From Neodontobutis hainanensis (lineage: Eukaryota > Chordata > Actinopteri > Gobiiformes > Odontobutidae), in contig JALDNG010000008.1 of the NCBI GenBank assembly GCA_024349245.1, forward strand, positions 3,173,501 to 3,237,500: a stretch of 64,000 nt of DNA. Reading direction: 5' to 3'. Both the position numbers and the translations under genes were made by a program. The number at the start of each line of letters is the position of its first letter. Position 1 is the first letter of the stretch. This document shows, piece by piece, positions 36,705-60,885 of the stretch. Below the pieces are notes generated by a model. It was not told where the DNA came from. It did no database searches and saw nothing but the letters and a program-made list of their open reading frames with translations.

Positions 36705-39700
36705 TCATGCATTGCTTCCCATCTCCCATGTCATTGCTGTGTAGTCCATTTCAGTGAGAGTGACTGTAAAAGGAGCCTCCACTCTCTCAGGCTCCACCCG
36801 CTCCTCGACTCTCTCGGTGCTGTTCAAGTTGTTCACCCTCCAGGAGTTTAAAGGTCGAATTGCTTTTTAAAACGCTGAAAACAGAAACCATAGCAGGTTA
36901 TGAAAAACTCAGTTCAATCCCTCTGTGTGTAAGTGTGACCTCACAAGGACAGAATGGCTGGTGATACTCACGTCTTTAAGCGTCCCAGTTTCCTTGCTGA
37001 TGGCTACAATGGCCCAAATGGGAATCTGTAGACAGCAGGTTGCTCCCATGCAGACACCAAGCGCTTTACCCCACAGTGGGTACACATAGGACCCGTAGCG
37101 AAGCGGCGTGTTGTACATCTCAATGAAGATATAAGTCAAAATAAACTGTTGACATTAGATAAAGACAGTGAGTAACTGAAAATTATTAGAAGAATGAGTA
37201 GGTTGTGTAAAAAAGCTGGAGTCTCAATTAATTCTTCTTTCAAATTATTTAGTGTGGTGACATTAGTTTAAAAAAAGCAACTACTATTGGGGTCATTAGG
37301 TACCTGATGTTATATACTTTTCCACGAAGAATGTGTGTACTTTATCAAATTACACTTACTAAGAATGCAATGCTATACAGAGGTCATTAAATGAGAAGGC
37401 ATTCACAAGCCCTTTTTATGAAAACAGCATTGTTAGACTGGATCTAGGTCGACGTTTAATATAAAACATATGTCTACATACCAACAGAAGAAATGGAGTG
37501 CAGAAAACCCAACATGCTTTAAAGTAAAGCAGCACTTTGGTGCACCAAGGAGGGCAGTGACGGATCATGTCGACAATGTCCTGACAGAACTGGTTGACTC
37601 CTAATTTATTAGAACAAAGTTTAGAAGACATGATTACAATACAGAGAAAAATAAAATACAAATAATGTTGGTAGTAAAGTACACAGACATAGTGGATGAT
37701 GAATTAATGGTTTAATGTTTGTTATGAAGGTGAGGGTTGATACCATAAAAGTAGGAGATGCCAAGGCACATGAAGAGGGTGATTATGATGAGGCCAAAAC
37801 TTGTGCTGAACGAGTCAATGAGAGTGAACCAGTAAATGCCTCCCTATAAAAGACACGGCTGAAAATGTGAGTTGTACTACACACAAAATACATCTGTTGA
37901 TCTCACTTGTCGTTTTAGGACACTTACGTTGGTGATCAACAGGAGGCCCATCAGATAGAAGGAGAAACACAGTACGCCTAAGAACAAAGACTTATGCAGT
38001 GCGTTTGTTCTCAGCTGTGGAAACTCATCAAGCACAGCCGTAGTGATGCCCTCCATGTTGCCAAACTGTGGGAACATAGCATGGCATTATTAACGCAAAG
38101 TAGACCTCACAGACCATTGTTTTCGGTGATATGTTTGTAAGAGCCTTACCAGGGTATCCACTCCCAGCATAAAGAGCATGATAAAGAATAAGATTGACCA
38201 GAAAACTGAGCCTGGCAGCAGGGCAAGAGCTTCTGGGTAAGCAACAAATGCCAACCCAGGACCTAAAGAAAACATTAGAAAAGAACTTCATAACAGGCTA
38301 GAGGTAGGTTTATACACATAGTACAAAAAGAACAAAAGCATGAAGAGGAGCAACTCGTGTAAAGTCAGCTTGGTGGCTTAGAAATACACTTATTTTGAAG
38401 GCAATTTCTTTACATAGCCATGAAATAATCCATCTACCTTATAACCTCATACACTATAATTTTAATTCAACACAGTGTAGGTACCAGTAGTAATGAAAAC
38501 AAGTGATTAAGTTTCACAAAGTTAAAAATGACAAAACCCTGAATTTTATATTTAAATATTTTGTTATTTCAGATTTGCCAGAAAAAGACAATAATGCAAA
38601 GTACCTGTGTCTGCTACCTGTCCAACTGGCACTCCCTTTCTCCACGCCATGTGTCCCAGAATGGAGAATATAGCAAATCCTGCAAAGAAGCTGGTGCAGC
38701 AGTTCCCTGAGGTGATAATCAAAGTGTCCCTAAAGCCAAGAGTAGCTCGAGTTTAAAAACAGGCGGTAACAGAGCTGGCAGGACACTAAAGGACACACAC
38801 ACACTCACCTGATGACATTGTTGTCAAACTTATTGTACGAGGCCATAGAGAGGAGGCCACCGACCCCGATACCCAGTGAGTAGAAGATCTGTGATGCTGC
38901 ATCATTCCACACCTGTAGGGTTTATACACCAATTTAGCTTTAAAACACAGAAAAAAGTGGATCGACTAAAACTCTTAGGGGCAAAATTATTAGATAAAAC
39001 TTGGCCCTAGTCCCCACCTTTGCTCAAGTCAAACCCAGATTTATTTTTGCTTTTGAATTAACTCATGTCCCTTGTCATTTAGTTTTTGTTTTATTTCCTA
39101 TCTTTGCGTGCTGTGATTGGCTGAGCACACTCAGATGTGTTTACATTATAATATTGCAGTTGGTTACTGTGATGTTCAAACCCTGGCCCGAACACATGCA
39201 TGTATAGGTCAGTTGTCAACTCTAAAGTATCCCTAGTGAATGAATGTGAGAGTGAATAGTGTCAGTGTCTGTCTCCAAATGTCAGCTGCGACTAACTGGC
39301 CATTGTCCAGGGTCTACCCCGCCCACAACCTCTTACAGGACTTAGCAGAAAAAAATTAATGAATCATTACTGTGATGATACAACTTTCAATTTTTGAAGG
39401 GAATATACTGACATTCCAAAGAGTTATTGTTGTCACCTAGAATTGTAAAACATTTATTCCAGTTTATTGCAGTCTTTAGCACTGTGTATTTTGCAAATGA
39501 CCAATACCTGTGCATTGGCTAATCGGCCCCAGTCTGGGGTGAGGTAGAAAGCGACGCCCTGCAGAGATCCTTCAAGTGTGGCCCCTCTGATGATCAAGAC
39601 AACGAGAACAACATATGGGAAGGTTGCCGTTACATAGACAACCTGAAATAATAAACAAGAGACACACATTAAGTAAAAACATGTATGGCAGCTAAAGATT

Positions 39701-42700
39701 TTCCTTTCTCTATATGTTTGTGTTAATGTACCTTTCCTGAGCTGCGGATCCCCTTCAGCATACACAGGAAGATGATGACCCAGGCCGCCAGCAGGCAGAG
39801 CGCCAGCTGCCAGCGCACAGGACCAGGGTCATGAAGCCCCTCACTGTACACTACACCTAGCACGCGCTCACTGGGGACACAATTTATAACACAAACCCAC
39901 ATCAATATAACCACACCTAACAAAGAAAGGCAAGGCTAAAATAGCAGCAGTAGGGAGTGTTACAGCATTACACAAGACATGTATGATTTCATTTGACAAG
40001 CCTAAAATACCACACGTGATTGGCAAACCTTAACATCGTGACACTTAAGCTGGCCATGTAGAAACTCTTTGATTAATAAAATTGCGTAATAAATGAATTA
40101 CTGGTTTACTAAATATTTATGGGTGTCCCAAGTTCAGTGTTATTCTTAAATAACAAATTACTGATGGTTCAAATTCATGTCAAAAACCTCGTACAGTTTG
40201 AAACTATTAGACACCATTAGATGTTGTGTTAATAATTGATACAATGTTCTTAAATATGAAATAGGTATGTGTCACATAAAAGTGATTCTAAAAAAATTCA
40301 AAACTATAGTTATTGCACTTACCTACCCAATAAAAAAGCCAAGCAATGTGAAGACTGTTATCAAAACATTAAAGTGAAATCTGCTCAAAGATAAAGGATC
40401 GGTCAGCTTTCTAGTATTAGTATTGGAAATTGTGGTCTGTGTTATGGTAATACTGCCTTTCTTTTGTTTCAGGCGAAAGGGTGTGAACTGTTGTCATTGT
40501 AAAAGAGTATTTGAGTGTTTGAACATGGTTTGTTTAAGGCAGAAAGACCATGAGACAAAAAGGAACGGTGCTAATATTACACTAAACAAATCAGCCCTAA
40601 GTGATATTCAATATAAATTAAAGTGCAATGATCATTAAAAACCTTTGAGTTTATTTAAAAGCTGATTTAAAAACACACACACACACACGCACACTTACTT
40701 CCAGAAGATTTCGGTGGGGCTGAGGCGTTCGGCAGTGGAGCCGTTGACAGCGGTCACATTTTCACAGAGACCTGCATTGGCTAAAGCGTCACAAGACCAT
40801 GGCAGAGGGCTCTGGAAAGAGCTGCCCAGGTAATAAAATGTCCATGCAATAATCACATTATAATACAGACACACCAGCGTGGACACACAGAGCATCCCAA
40901 TGCCAATACCTGAAGAAGAAGAAGAAATAAAAAAATAAAAAAGAGGTTTAGGTGTCTCAAAGATAATGGCAACAATTAAGCTGAGGTTTAACACACTCTA
41001 AATTACTCTTCAATTCAAGCCCCTGGATTTTGAGTACACATATACATTCAGGTGCTGGTCATATATATTTAGAATATCATCAAAAAGTTCATTTCACTAA
41101 TTCCAGTCAAAAAGTGAAACTTGGAAAGTTCTGCACGGTTGGGTCTGGCATATCGCAACATCCTCTTCACAAAATAAGGTCAGGCGAGTTTGCTGGCCAG
41201 TTAAAAACAGGAAAACCACGGTCTATAAACCAGGTATTGGTTGCTTTGGCATTGTGTGCAGGTGCCAAGTCCTTTTTGAAAATAAAATCTGCATCTCCAT
41301 TAAAGGTGGTCAGCAGCAGGAAGCATGAAGTACTCTAAAACTTCCTGGTATACGGCTGCGTTGCCCTTGGACCTCAGAAAACACAGTGGACAAACACCAG
41401 CAGATGACATGACCCCAAACCATCACTGACTGTGGAAACTTTACACTGGACCTCAAGTCTCTTCTCTGATTTCCAAAAGGAAATTCAAAATTTACTTTCA
41501 TTAGAAGACATAAGTTTGGAGCACTCAGCAGCAGTCACAGGCGAGATGCTAGATGCTTCTGACGCTGTCTGTTGTTCAAGAGTGGCTTGACACAAGGAAA
41601 GCGAAGCTGAAACCCATGTTTCACATACGTCTGTACGCAGTGGTTCTTGAAGCATTGACTCCAGCTGCAGTCCACTCCACACAGCCGACAGAACTAGACT
41701 GACAGACCATTTAAAGGCCTTTGCGGGTGTTTTGATTTAATTATCTGATTAAAGTCGGGCACCAGGGGTCTTCAACATTGAACCTTTTCACAATATTGAA
41801 ATTTTCTGAGATACTGAATTTGGGATTTTCCTTAGTTGTCAGTTATAATCATCAAAATAAAATAAAAAAAAAAAACATTTGAAATATATCAGTCTGTGTG
41901 TAATGAATGAATATAATATACAAGTTTGACTTTTTGAATGGAATTAGTGAAATAAATCTTTTTATGATATTCTAATTATATTACCTGTATGCTGCACTCT
42001 TCCTTCAAAAATCAATGTGCATGATTCTATGTCTCTGTGATTCCACATTAAGTAGTGACATATAATGAGCCAGTATTTGGACAAATTGGAAAAATAGCTT
42101 AGGAGTTGGTTACCTTTAAGTAGTGGGCAGCATTTCCACACTGTAATAGGGCCAGCTGCACCATACTGGCCTAAACTCAGCTCCATAAGGAACAATGGGA
42201 CTCCCGTGATGAACAGCATAATAAAATAGGGGATGAGAAATACTCCTATGAAGAGAAGAAAGGATACAGAAAGGTTTTGCAATGTGGCTGGAGTAAGATG
42301 GCTTGTAAAGGCAGGTTGGCACAGACATATTTTTGTCCCTTTCTTCTCAGTCACCGTTATAGATAGTCAAGCTCCGACATGTTTAGCTTAACTCAGGCAA
42401 TCAGATGTGTAGTGTGTAATCAAAAACAACACTGTCTCCTCCTGGGATTATAGAAGGCTTTGTGTTACTGTTCTAAAGGCCACCACAGTCTTGCATGATA
42501 AAGACAATGCACACTCAAGGGCAAAGTGATGGCATTTAATCATTCAAGGCTTGTTAAGTCTGCATGATGGCGGCTTACCTCCTCCGTTGCGATAACACAG
42601 GTATGGGAATCGCCACACATTCCCAAGTCCCACACAGTAGCCGAGACAAGAAAGCAGAAACTCATATTTTCCACCCCACTGTTCCCTGGGGAGGATCGGG

Positions 42701-43609
42701 GGGATTGTGGGTGCAGGACTCTGGGCTCTTGAATCCACCTGAGGCTGCTGTCCAGTTGTAGATGCAGGGTTGTGTCCATTTTGAATGACAGTATTCCCAT
42801 TTACCGATTCCTAAATGATAAATAAATAAATGGATAAAATAGGATAATATCTAATTATTAAATTAGATGCTGGTCATCAGGGCACATCTGGATTTGAAAA
42901 GTCCCTGCTTTTTCAGTGAGGATTAAGTCACATGACAAGGTTTTCAAAAAGGCTGAAATAGGCTATTATAACACAGAATATAAACAAAATGGTAAAACTG
43001 GAAATGACTACTGCTTCCTCTTCCTTACCTAATCCTAGCCTACCTAAAGCTGTCAGGAAGTAGGCTACTTTGATTTCAGGCAAAAGAGAGGAAGTCATCA
43101 TGATCATGAACTCAATGAATCATAAAATGACTAATATTTCAATCTGTCAATACTTAGACAATACTTTTATGAAGAGTTTTTACAGGTTTCAGTCTGCTAA
43201 AAGGCGCCGTGTATTAAAAAAAACTATGATTCAATTCAATACATACACAGATGTCTATAAGTAGTTTTTTTCTTTCCTTGTTTTGTAATGCCTCGTGAAA
43301 AGTTTGGGTAAACACATCTGCTGACTGAGCACATCAGTGTCTCTTTATCTCTGCAGTAGCCTAGGCTACAGTGTCGCTAAAGTGAGAGCAGCAACGTGGA
43401 CAAACAGGTCAGACCACTTTCCAAAGGGACACTTCATTTTATTTCACATCATTCCTAACCGAGAAAACCCTCACATACAGGTTGTCGCTGACAGATTTTT
43501 AAACAGTAAAGCGGCTATAACAATCAAATGAAGCGGGGAAGGGTTCATACGAGGTTCCTACCTGCGCAGTAGGGCTGCCGGGGTCTCCTTTGCCGCTGTC
43601 GCCCTGCAT
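36705..43609 (-). CDS. SLC6 sodium/chloride-coupled amino-acid transporter, with probable frameshift in last exon
   Basis: Fourteen exons: 43562-43609, 42579-42810, 42114-42245, 40699-40909, 39732-39870, 39508-39642, 38809-38912, 38605-38729, 38150-38262, 37928-38065, 37744-37843, 37482-37600, 36972-37145 and a last one ending at 36874. The protein is a 12-helix symporter. TM1 has GYCVGLGNVWRFPYLCYRNG, TM3 YYNVIIAWTFYYLG, TM6 GPGLAFVAYPEALALLPG and TM8 MLGVDTLFGNMEG. The long variable extracellular loop 2 carries N-glycosylation sites. Motifs such as GPITVW and the TM8 Asp-Thr place it with the glycine/proline/B0+ amino-acid branch, not the monoamine branch; the exact member is unclear. In the last exon the literal frame ends early at 36848-36850 (598 residues). 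A one-base slip in the A5 run at 36864-36868 would reopen the expected frame to the TGA at 36705-36707 (about 646 residues). The coordinates give that longer span. Confidence 0.88.
40673..40694. repeat. (CA)n microsatellite
   Basis: About ten CA units with one GC interruption, directly beside the donor side of SLC6 exon 4, within five bases of the exon end. Confidence 0.8.
41062..41981 (-). mobile_element. Tc1/mariner-like transposon relic in SLC6 intron 3
   Basis: Terminal inverted repeats of roughly 55 bases frame the element. The left end reads tttagaatatcatcaaaaag...cactaattcca and the right end, reversed, reads attagaatatcataaaaag...cactaattcca. TA-rich flanks fit a TA target site. On the minus strand, scattered frames encode pieces of a Tc1 transposase: FKKDLAPAHNAKATNTW, FPVFNWPANSPDL and a VMVWG motif further upstream. 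The stretch that should follow NSPDL with the last catalytic Glu is broken by a stop, so the copy is inactive. Confidence 0.75.
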
Positions 43610-44729
43610 TTCACCGCCAGGCCCAGGTGAAGCTTTACTGGTCAGTTCGTCCCTGGTTGGTCCACATTTCACAAGACTAAAGTCCTCTCAGAAGTTCGCC
43701 ATCTTGTTGCTAGTTTTAGTCGGAGCTGTAGAACACAAGTGCTGGTCGGGGTTACCGGCTTTGAGAAGGAGAGGCAGACATCAGCGAACATGACGCGTAA
43801 GGAAACGGGGCGAGGAGGTTTGGCGGAAGCGCGCAGGTGCAGCGGAGGTGCAGCGCAAAGCAGAAGAGAGCAACGCCCTCAAAGGAACAGCTCTCGTTCT
43901 GTGTACGGTTGAGCTAAACAATACTTTTACTCAGAAATAAACAAACTAGTGAGAGCCAGCCGCAAACCAGTGTTGGTCAGTGTCAAGCGACATATAAACT
44001 ACGTTGGCCTATCCCATAATAACTCCATAAAGTGATGAAGCATAAGTAAAAAAGTGCGGATCACGGTTCATTAAATAAATAAACAAACAAAAAGGGCATC
44101 AAATCTCACTTGACTAAACACTAGAAGGCATTGGAGTCTGGAATGACTATTAAATTTGGTTATTTTTAAAGTTAAGTTTCAGACAGAAATGACTTATAGT
44201 CTACCACGTTTATAGCAGCAGAGTCATGGAGCTTGTTATACAGCAGAGAAGCCTATAATCTGATACGAACACACTTCTCAGTTTGACTTCCTCTGAAAAC
44301 AAATACGCTTTTCAGCTGAAGTATTTAATTTGAGAACTAAAGGCCTTGCTCTGAGAGATACACAATACAGATCATGTTTGAAATTTAAATTGTGCAGTCC
44401 TAGAATGACCCCAGCACCCTTATTTATTACTTTGTGCACTATGAAAGAGAAGTCACAGGGAGATGTTGAGATTTTTTTCTAAGCAGTAGGCCTACCCTGC
44501 TAACGGTTTAATCCTTAAGCTTGCGTTGCTTCTTTAAATCCATTCAATCTGTTGAGTGTCTATACTTAACAGTACCACTTAACAAATGTGGGTCAATAGA
44601 AGGTAGTGAAGATGCACAGTGGCATTTTGTGAAGGAATTATTATATTAGTTTTAAAAGTGAAGATGTGGATCAGTCGTCTCTTCTGAGCGGTTATGGAGT
44701 AAAACTGAAGTGGACTTTCAGTACAGAAA
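43610..44729. promoter_or_regulatory. Shared upstream region of the SLC6 transporter and the SLAIN-like gene
   Basis: The two genes diverge from this 1.1-kb interval. The part next to SLC6 (43610-43880) is comparatively GC- and CpG-rich (gacgcgtaagg, ggaagcgcgcagg) and is a likely promoter and 5' UTR. The remainder is AT-rich and ends in the SLAIN-like 5' UTR. No additional gene was seen. Confidence 0.4.
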
Positions 44730-46684
44730 ATGGAGCTTCAAAATCAAGTCAACGGGGACTGGAGAAGATATTTTAACAATCAACGGTCAGTGGAGTTTAA
44801 TACAAATAAAAACCACAATCTCCTGTTTAATGAATTCAACTCTGTGAGGATGGATGGGAACTGGAATCCATACTGCAGCCTTTGGACGCACAGTTACAGT
44901 GGCTCTTTCACCATGGATGCCAGGATCAGACTGGAAAGTCTAAAGTCTGGGTCAAGTTCACCTGTGTGTAATTGTACAATGAATGGAACAGTGTCCTGCT
45001 ACAACTATTCCAAAGACATTAGTGACACAGGGCAAAATGACCAGTCTGCTTTAGACTCAGTAGAGCTGCTGGATGTAATACAAGTGGATGTACAAAATGA
45101 AGAGAGTTGGTAGGTGACGACATACATTTAAACAATGTTGTAATATGTTATTTTTAATCATGTGACACTGCTGTTGGCAGGTTATATGTGTCTCCAAAAA
45201 AGCATGCATTTGTGGAGAAATCCGAGCCTGCTCTTACCTGGTGCAGACATGTTCTGGATAACCGTAGTCCTGAGATGGAGGCAGCCTGTCGCCAGCTGAT
45301 AAACAGGCTTAATTTGAGTAAGCAAAACTGTGCGTAGACAACTCAAACTTTTAAATAGTATATGTTATAACACATTTCTCTCATCAATAATGGGCAGTCA
45401 GTACAAGCAAACTTGCATTACTTTTGTTGAGTCAACAAATTTCAATCAATACAACCATCCCCTCTCACAGTTTTGGTAACTCTGTAACAGACTGAACTAC
45501 TTTTACTGTAAATGAAACACTAGTCTTAAATTATGCATACTTTTACACCAATTCTTTCCAATTTATGCAGATTACAGTGATCTGTCACCTGACTCAACAG
45601 GTTACATTCTGCAGAATATCACAGATGTGTACGACATGGCCCGTTTACAAGAAGCCAGTGAGTAAACTATAGCAGGAGCTTTTTTTTGGTGCGCTGCATG
45701 TTACACATAGAGCAGACGTAATATGTGGATTATTTTTAGGTTTGCGACAGAACTATGTCCACACACCCAGAACTCTTGAGTCACCACTGACACTTCCTTC
45801 TCGCTTTAACACCACTACCACAAATATTAGTGTTGATGATCTCACTCATGGAAATAAAACAGAGACTTCCTCTAGTCGGCCATCTGAGCTGTCATCAAGG
45901 AGTCAGTCACCAACACCAGCTGCTGGCCAGAACTCTCAAAGCCCAAAACTAGCCAGACTTCACCAGCAAGTCACCCAGTTCAAGCTGCTCAGGCGTGCAC
46001 AGAATCAAGGTCTTTAAATTTATTTATTACTCATTCTTAACAGAAATTTTTGTATTGTTATATTTCAAAATGTTTATGTAGCAATAAACTGAAATCATTT
46101 AGCAGTGTATGTATTGATTGTATAAGAACAAAATGTATTTCCATTTCAGGTTCATCAAGCAGGTCCAGCTCACCTCTGCGCACTAGCCTCCGCTCTCTTC
46201 AGGCTGTCAGGAGCAGCCGGAGTCTAGACACTGATGACTATGATATTGACCAAATCCTTCAACCTAGATTAGGTGGGTGAGGGCTTGATTATGTTTTCAG
46301 ATAAAAACACTAATCTGTCCAATAATGTGCAGTATTCATAGTCTCATTGCATTTAGATTGATAGAACAATACGACCATAATTCCAACGATGCAGTAAAGT
46401 TAAGATTAATGTTATTTCTGTGTCTTTTAGGTATATGTCCCAGGATAGATTCAAGTAGCATGTCTTCATCCCGTTTGAACAGCTTTCTGGACTCAGTCAA
46501 AGATGTGCCTGTCCAATCAACAGCTGTGAAAAGATGCCAGAGGTCTCACTCACTGAGTCCCTGCAGGATCCCGCACCCATCCCTTACTGCTCAGGGTCGT
46601 GTGTTTGCATCACCCGAAAGGTCAACAACAGCAGCTTGGCCCAGAAATGCAAGACATTTACAAAGAAAATATTTTATCCAATAG
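44730..46684 (+). CDS. SLAIN motif-containing protein, short form
   Basis: Six exons, 44730-45109, 45181-45317, 45571-45657, 45740-46009, 46150-46272 and 46431-46684, sum to 416 residues in one frame. The diagnostic block spans exons 1-3: EESWLYVSPKKHAFVEKSEP, then LTWCRHVLDNRSPEMEAACR, and later ITDVYDMARLQEASLRQNY, matching SLAIN1/SLAIN2 (WLY-SPKK, W-CR-VLD, DVQ-LARMQEESLRQ). The C-terminal half is Ser/Arg/Pro-rich and disordered, with basic SSSRSSSPLRTSLRSL and repeated Ser-Pro. SLAIN proteins bind EB1 and ch-TOG at growing microtubule plus ends. This one is shorter than SLAIN1 or SLAIN2 (about 570-580) and lacks their N-terminal coiled coil, starting instead MELQNQVNGDWRRYF. It may be a separate SLAIN-like paralogue, so no symbol is given. 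Confidence 0.85.
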
Positions 46685-47475
46685 ATTCCTCATTAATTAA
46701 CACATATATTAAGCAGAAACACTTCACTTTATTACTTTGCAACTGTTGATAAATGTGAAAAGGGCTTTATACTACTTTGAATGTTCAATTTGAAAGGTAA
46801 TAACAGCAATGAAGGAAATGTAAACAGGAAGTACTAGTCATACATGCACAGTAAAGTGAGTGATGGCTTCATGAAGAGCAAAGCTACACCAAATTATGAA
46901 GACACTTGTTGCCAGCAAGTGTGTGGTACTGATTTCATTGACAGGTATATTTTTGTGTTTTGAATCCATGCCCTGTAACCCAGTGAAATGAATATGTATA
47001 ATTCCATTTTAAACACAACGTAATATCTGTACTGACTGAGCAATGGGTAAAAGAATAGGGGTACGTTTATTGTGTTCTAGTTTGCATAACTTCTCTTTTA
47101 TTATAACTGCTGTTTAGTTGTTTCCTCTCTTCTGCAGTTTGTCTGAACTTGTTGAATCCAGTAAACATTTTTAAGACACCATCATTTGACCCTTCCTCCA
47201 GATGCCTTCTTTGAAACCTTTTATCCTCTACATGACACAATCAATGAGTTTATTTTTCTAACAAGGTTTATTTCACAATTTTGTGGGCATTTGCATGTGG
47301 ACCAATCAAAACAGTACAAAACACATTACCATGGTTAGAACCCAATAGTAATAAATGACAAGCTGAAATTTACATTGCACATGGATAAGCCATTAGAAAA
47401 TAAAACATATTTACATTATATTAACTGAAGGATGTGAAACTACTCGCATGTATTTTTTTTTTAAGGAAAATATTA
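46685..47475. other. Convergent 3' ends of the SLAIN-like gene and taf1
   Basis: AT-rich 3' UTR sequence of two converging genes. Minus-strand poly(A) signals for taf1 appear as TTTATT at 47249-47254 and 47267-47272, about 200 bases past its stop. No coding sequence was recognised. Confidence 0.45.
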
Positions 47476-58679
<11,204 letters not shown>

Positions 58680-60885
58680 GCTAAATCAAGAGAAATCATT
58701 TCATAAAATAAAGTAAAACAGCTCTACAGCTATATAGCAGGCAACATTATCATCCTAGTACCCTCTTTGTACAAATATCGAACCAACACATTTTCTGGTA
58801 TGCAAAACAAAATCAACAGTACAAATGGGCAGTGGTTTAACGCTACTTTGTCTCTTATAATGGTGTAACATTAAGCCTACTCTGAAAACTAGCAGGGGGT
58901 AAGCTTCGTTTAATGTATCAGTACAGGAACCATTCAACTAGACGTTGTGCAGTTGATTGCAGACGTTGATTTTAATATTTGTTATGCATCTATAGGTTAT
59001 TGCGCTAAGGATTTCTACTGCTTTATTGTTTTACAATAAATTGCCGTACTACGTGTAACAAGCGACTGAGCGTTAGCTCAAAGATCTTAACCGAATAAGA
59101 TGGCTACTTCTTTAGGGATTCATTCAGTCATTTTCACACAGAGAAGGGACATTAGCGGGAGTCGCGAGACACGATAGCAGCAACAATAACTGCAACTGAA
59201 ATACTTTAACACGAAGTGGTTTGTGTTAGAGGTCTAATGACGCAATGAAAATATAGACAAAACCCGTTTTAGACGTATCGGGAGTGTTGTTACTGTCTGG
59301 TTGTGTAAAGGAAATGCTAACTACAACTAGCAGCTAGCCACTTAGCCACAAGAGTTAAGCTACAAAGGAGTCATCGATTGTTGCGTAGATTTGCAGTAAC
59401 TTTAATGTGCAAGCTTTATATCAACAAAGCAGTTTGATTTTTTTCTAGTAACGTTAAACATGCAACTTGCCTGAGATTCTACTCTCCACACAGCTAGTGC
59501 TGAGATTTGTGTTTGTATTTGCAACATCAATGGCGAGCGGAAAGTACAAATGAACCGGATGTAATCAATGCGACGTTCAGGTAAAAATGAGTATTTTCAA
59601 GACAAGACAATGTTTATTCTTCAAATTGTACATTCAAAATTAGTTTGCTTTGTTTTACATTTTTAGGGTTTTATTAATTTACCAAATATGGTTGTGGTAA
59701 AATTTTCACTTATGTCGTGTTTGTTGGAGTGTTATTGTCAAAGAGTTCTTTCTGCATATTTTGTTTAGCTAAAAAGGTAGGTTTGAGAGATTTTTTCTAT
59801 ATTTTCCTTATTCTGAAAGAAAGTTCTTCTAGTGAATGGATATAGTGTATCTTTTATTTGTTAAATTAAAAACAAGACAAAAAATTTTAGCCAGTTTTTT
59901 ATTAGTTTGTAAAACACTTGGATTGGAAAAAAGTACAAAAGTGATCCTGGATGCCACAGTATGAAACCAGCCCAATAATGTAAGGTGAAAGTTTTTTTCA
60001 TTTTTTTTTCTTTAAAAAGGATCTTCTACAGACATGTTAATTTCAACTGGCCTTACCATACACATACTTTATTCACTAAAACAGTTACAAGCAATAGTTT
60101 TTTTAACACAATGGCTGACCCCAGTAATACATTTACACATAATTTTTTTTTCTATTTTTTTTTTTTTTTTTAGAAAAACTAAATAAAAAAGGCGAAATGG
60201 GAAAGAGGTTTGACCACAATGCCAACCGGTATCTGGCAGTAAAATCATGCAGTAGGACAATCGTTCCACTAAAGAGAAACAGCAATGCACTACAGCTGTC
60301 ACACAGTGAGAAAGAGGGCAGCCAGAAGTTGTCTTTCTGACAGCCTTTGTAAATGTCCATTGGTTGTGTTGAGTGTTTTCTACTGTAGAGCCGCAGCTAA
60401 CTGGGCACCCACATTTGCATACATTGTTGCAGAGAGCCTCCATTAATTTCTTTCACAATCATGTCCCATTTAAAAAAATATAACTAATCACTATGGAGAA
60501 AATCCCCAAAATGTGGGATATTCTCATAATAGGTTGTGAGGAAAAAAAAAGAAATACATTTGAATAAATAAAACTGCCTGACATCCATAAAAATTATGTG
60601 GATACATGGAGTTGACAGAATGCTATCCACATATGCAAATCATGCATTTTTAGCCCGGCAGTGTTAAAAATTAGAGCTCCATCCTCCCCTCCACTGTAAG
60701 TTGCATTCTGCAATCCAGTGGAAAACTCATAAAATATTTAAAATATGTTGACATTTGTTCTTGAATTCAACAATTGATTATCCATGTACAACATGGTTTT
60801 ACCATTAATAAAAGAATCAACATTACAGGCAGTGTGGAAACACAGAAAGGACGCTCTGTGTTGTTATCCACTGGCCCACCAGATG
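58680..60885. other. taf1 upstream region and fam76b 3' flank
   Basis: The taf1 ATG sits two bases inside its exon (AG then C-ATG), so a 5' untranslated exon must lie upstream. A good candidate is the CpG-containing stretch 59470-59575 (ccgctcgccattgatg on the gene strand), ending in CAG/GCAAGT, a GC-type donor near 59471. An ATG there opens a short frame that is not in phase with the taf1 start. From 59600 to 60885 the sequence is AT-rich fam76b 3' UTR and flank, with minus-strand poly(A) signals such as TTTATT at 60068-60073. No other gene was seen. Confidence 0.45.
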
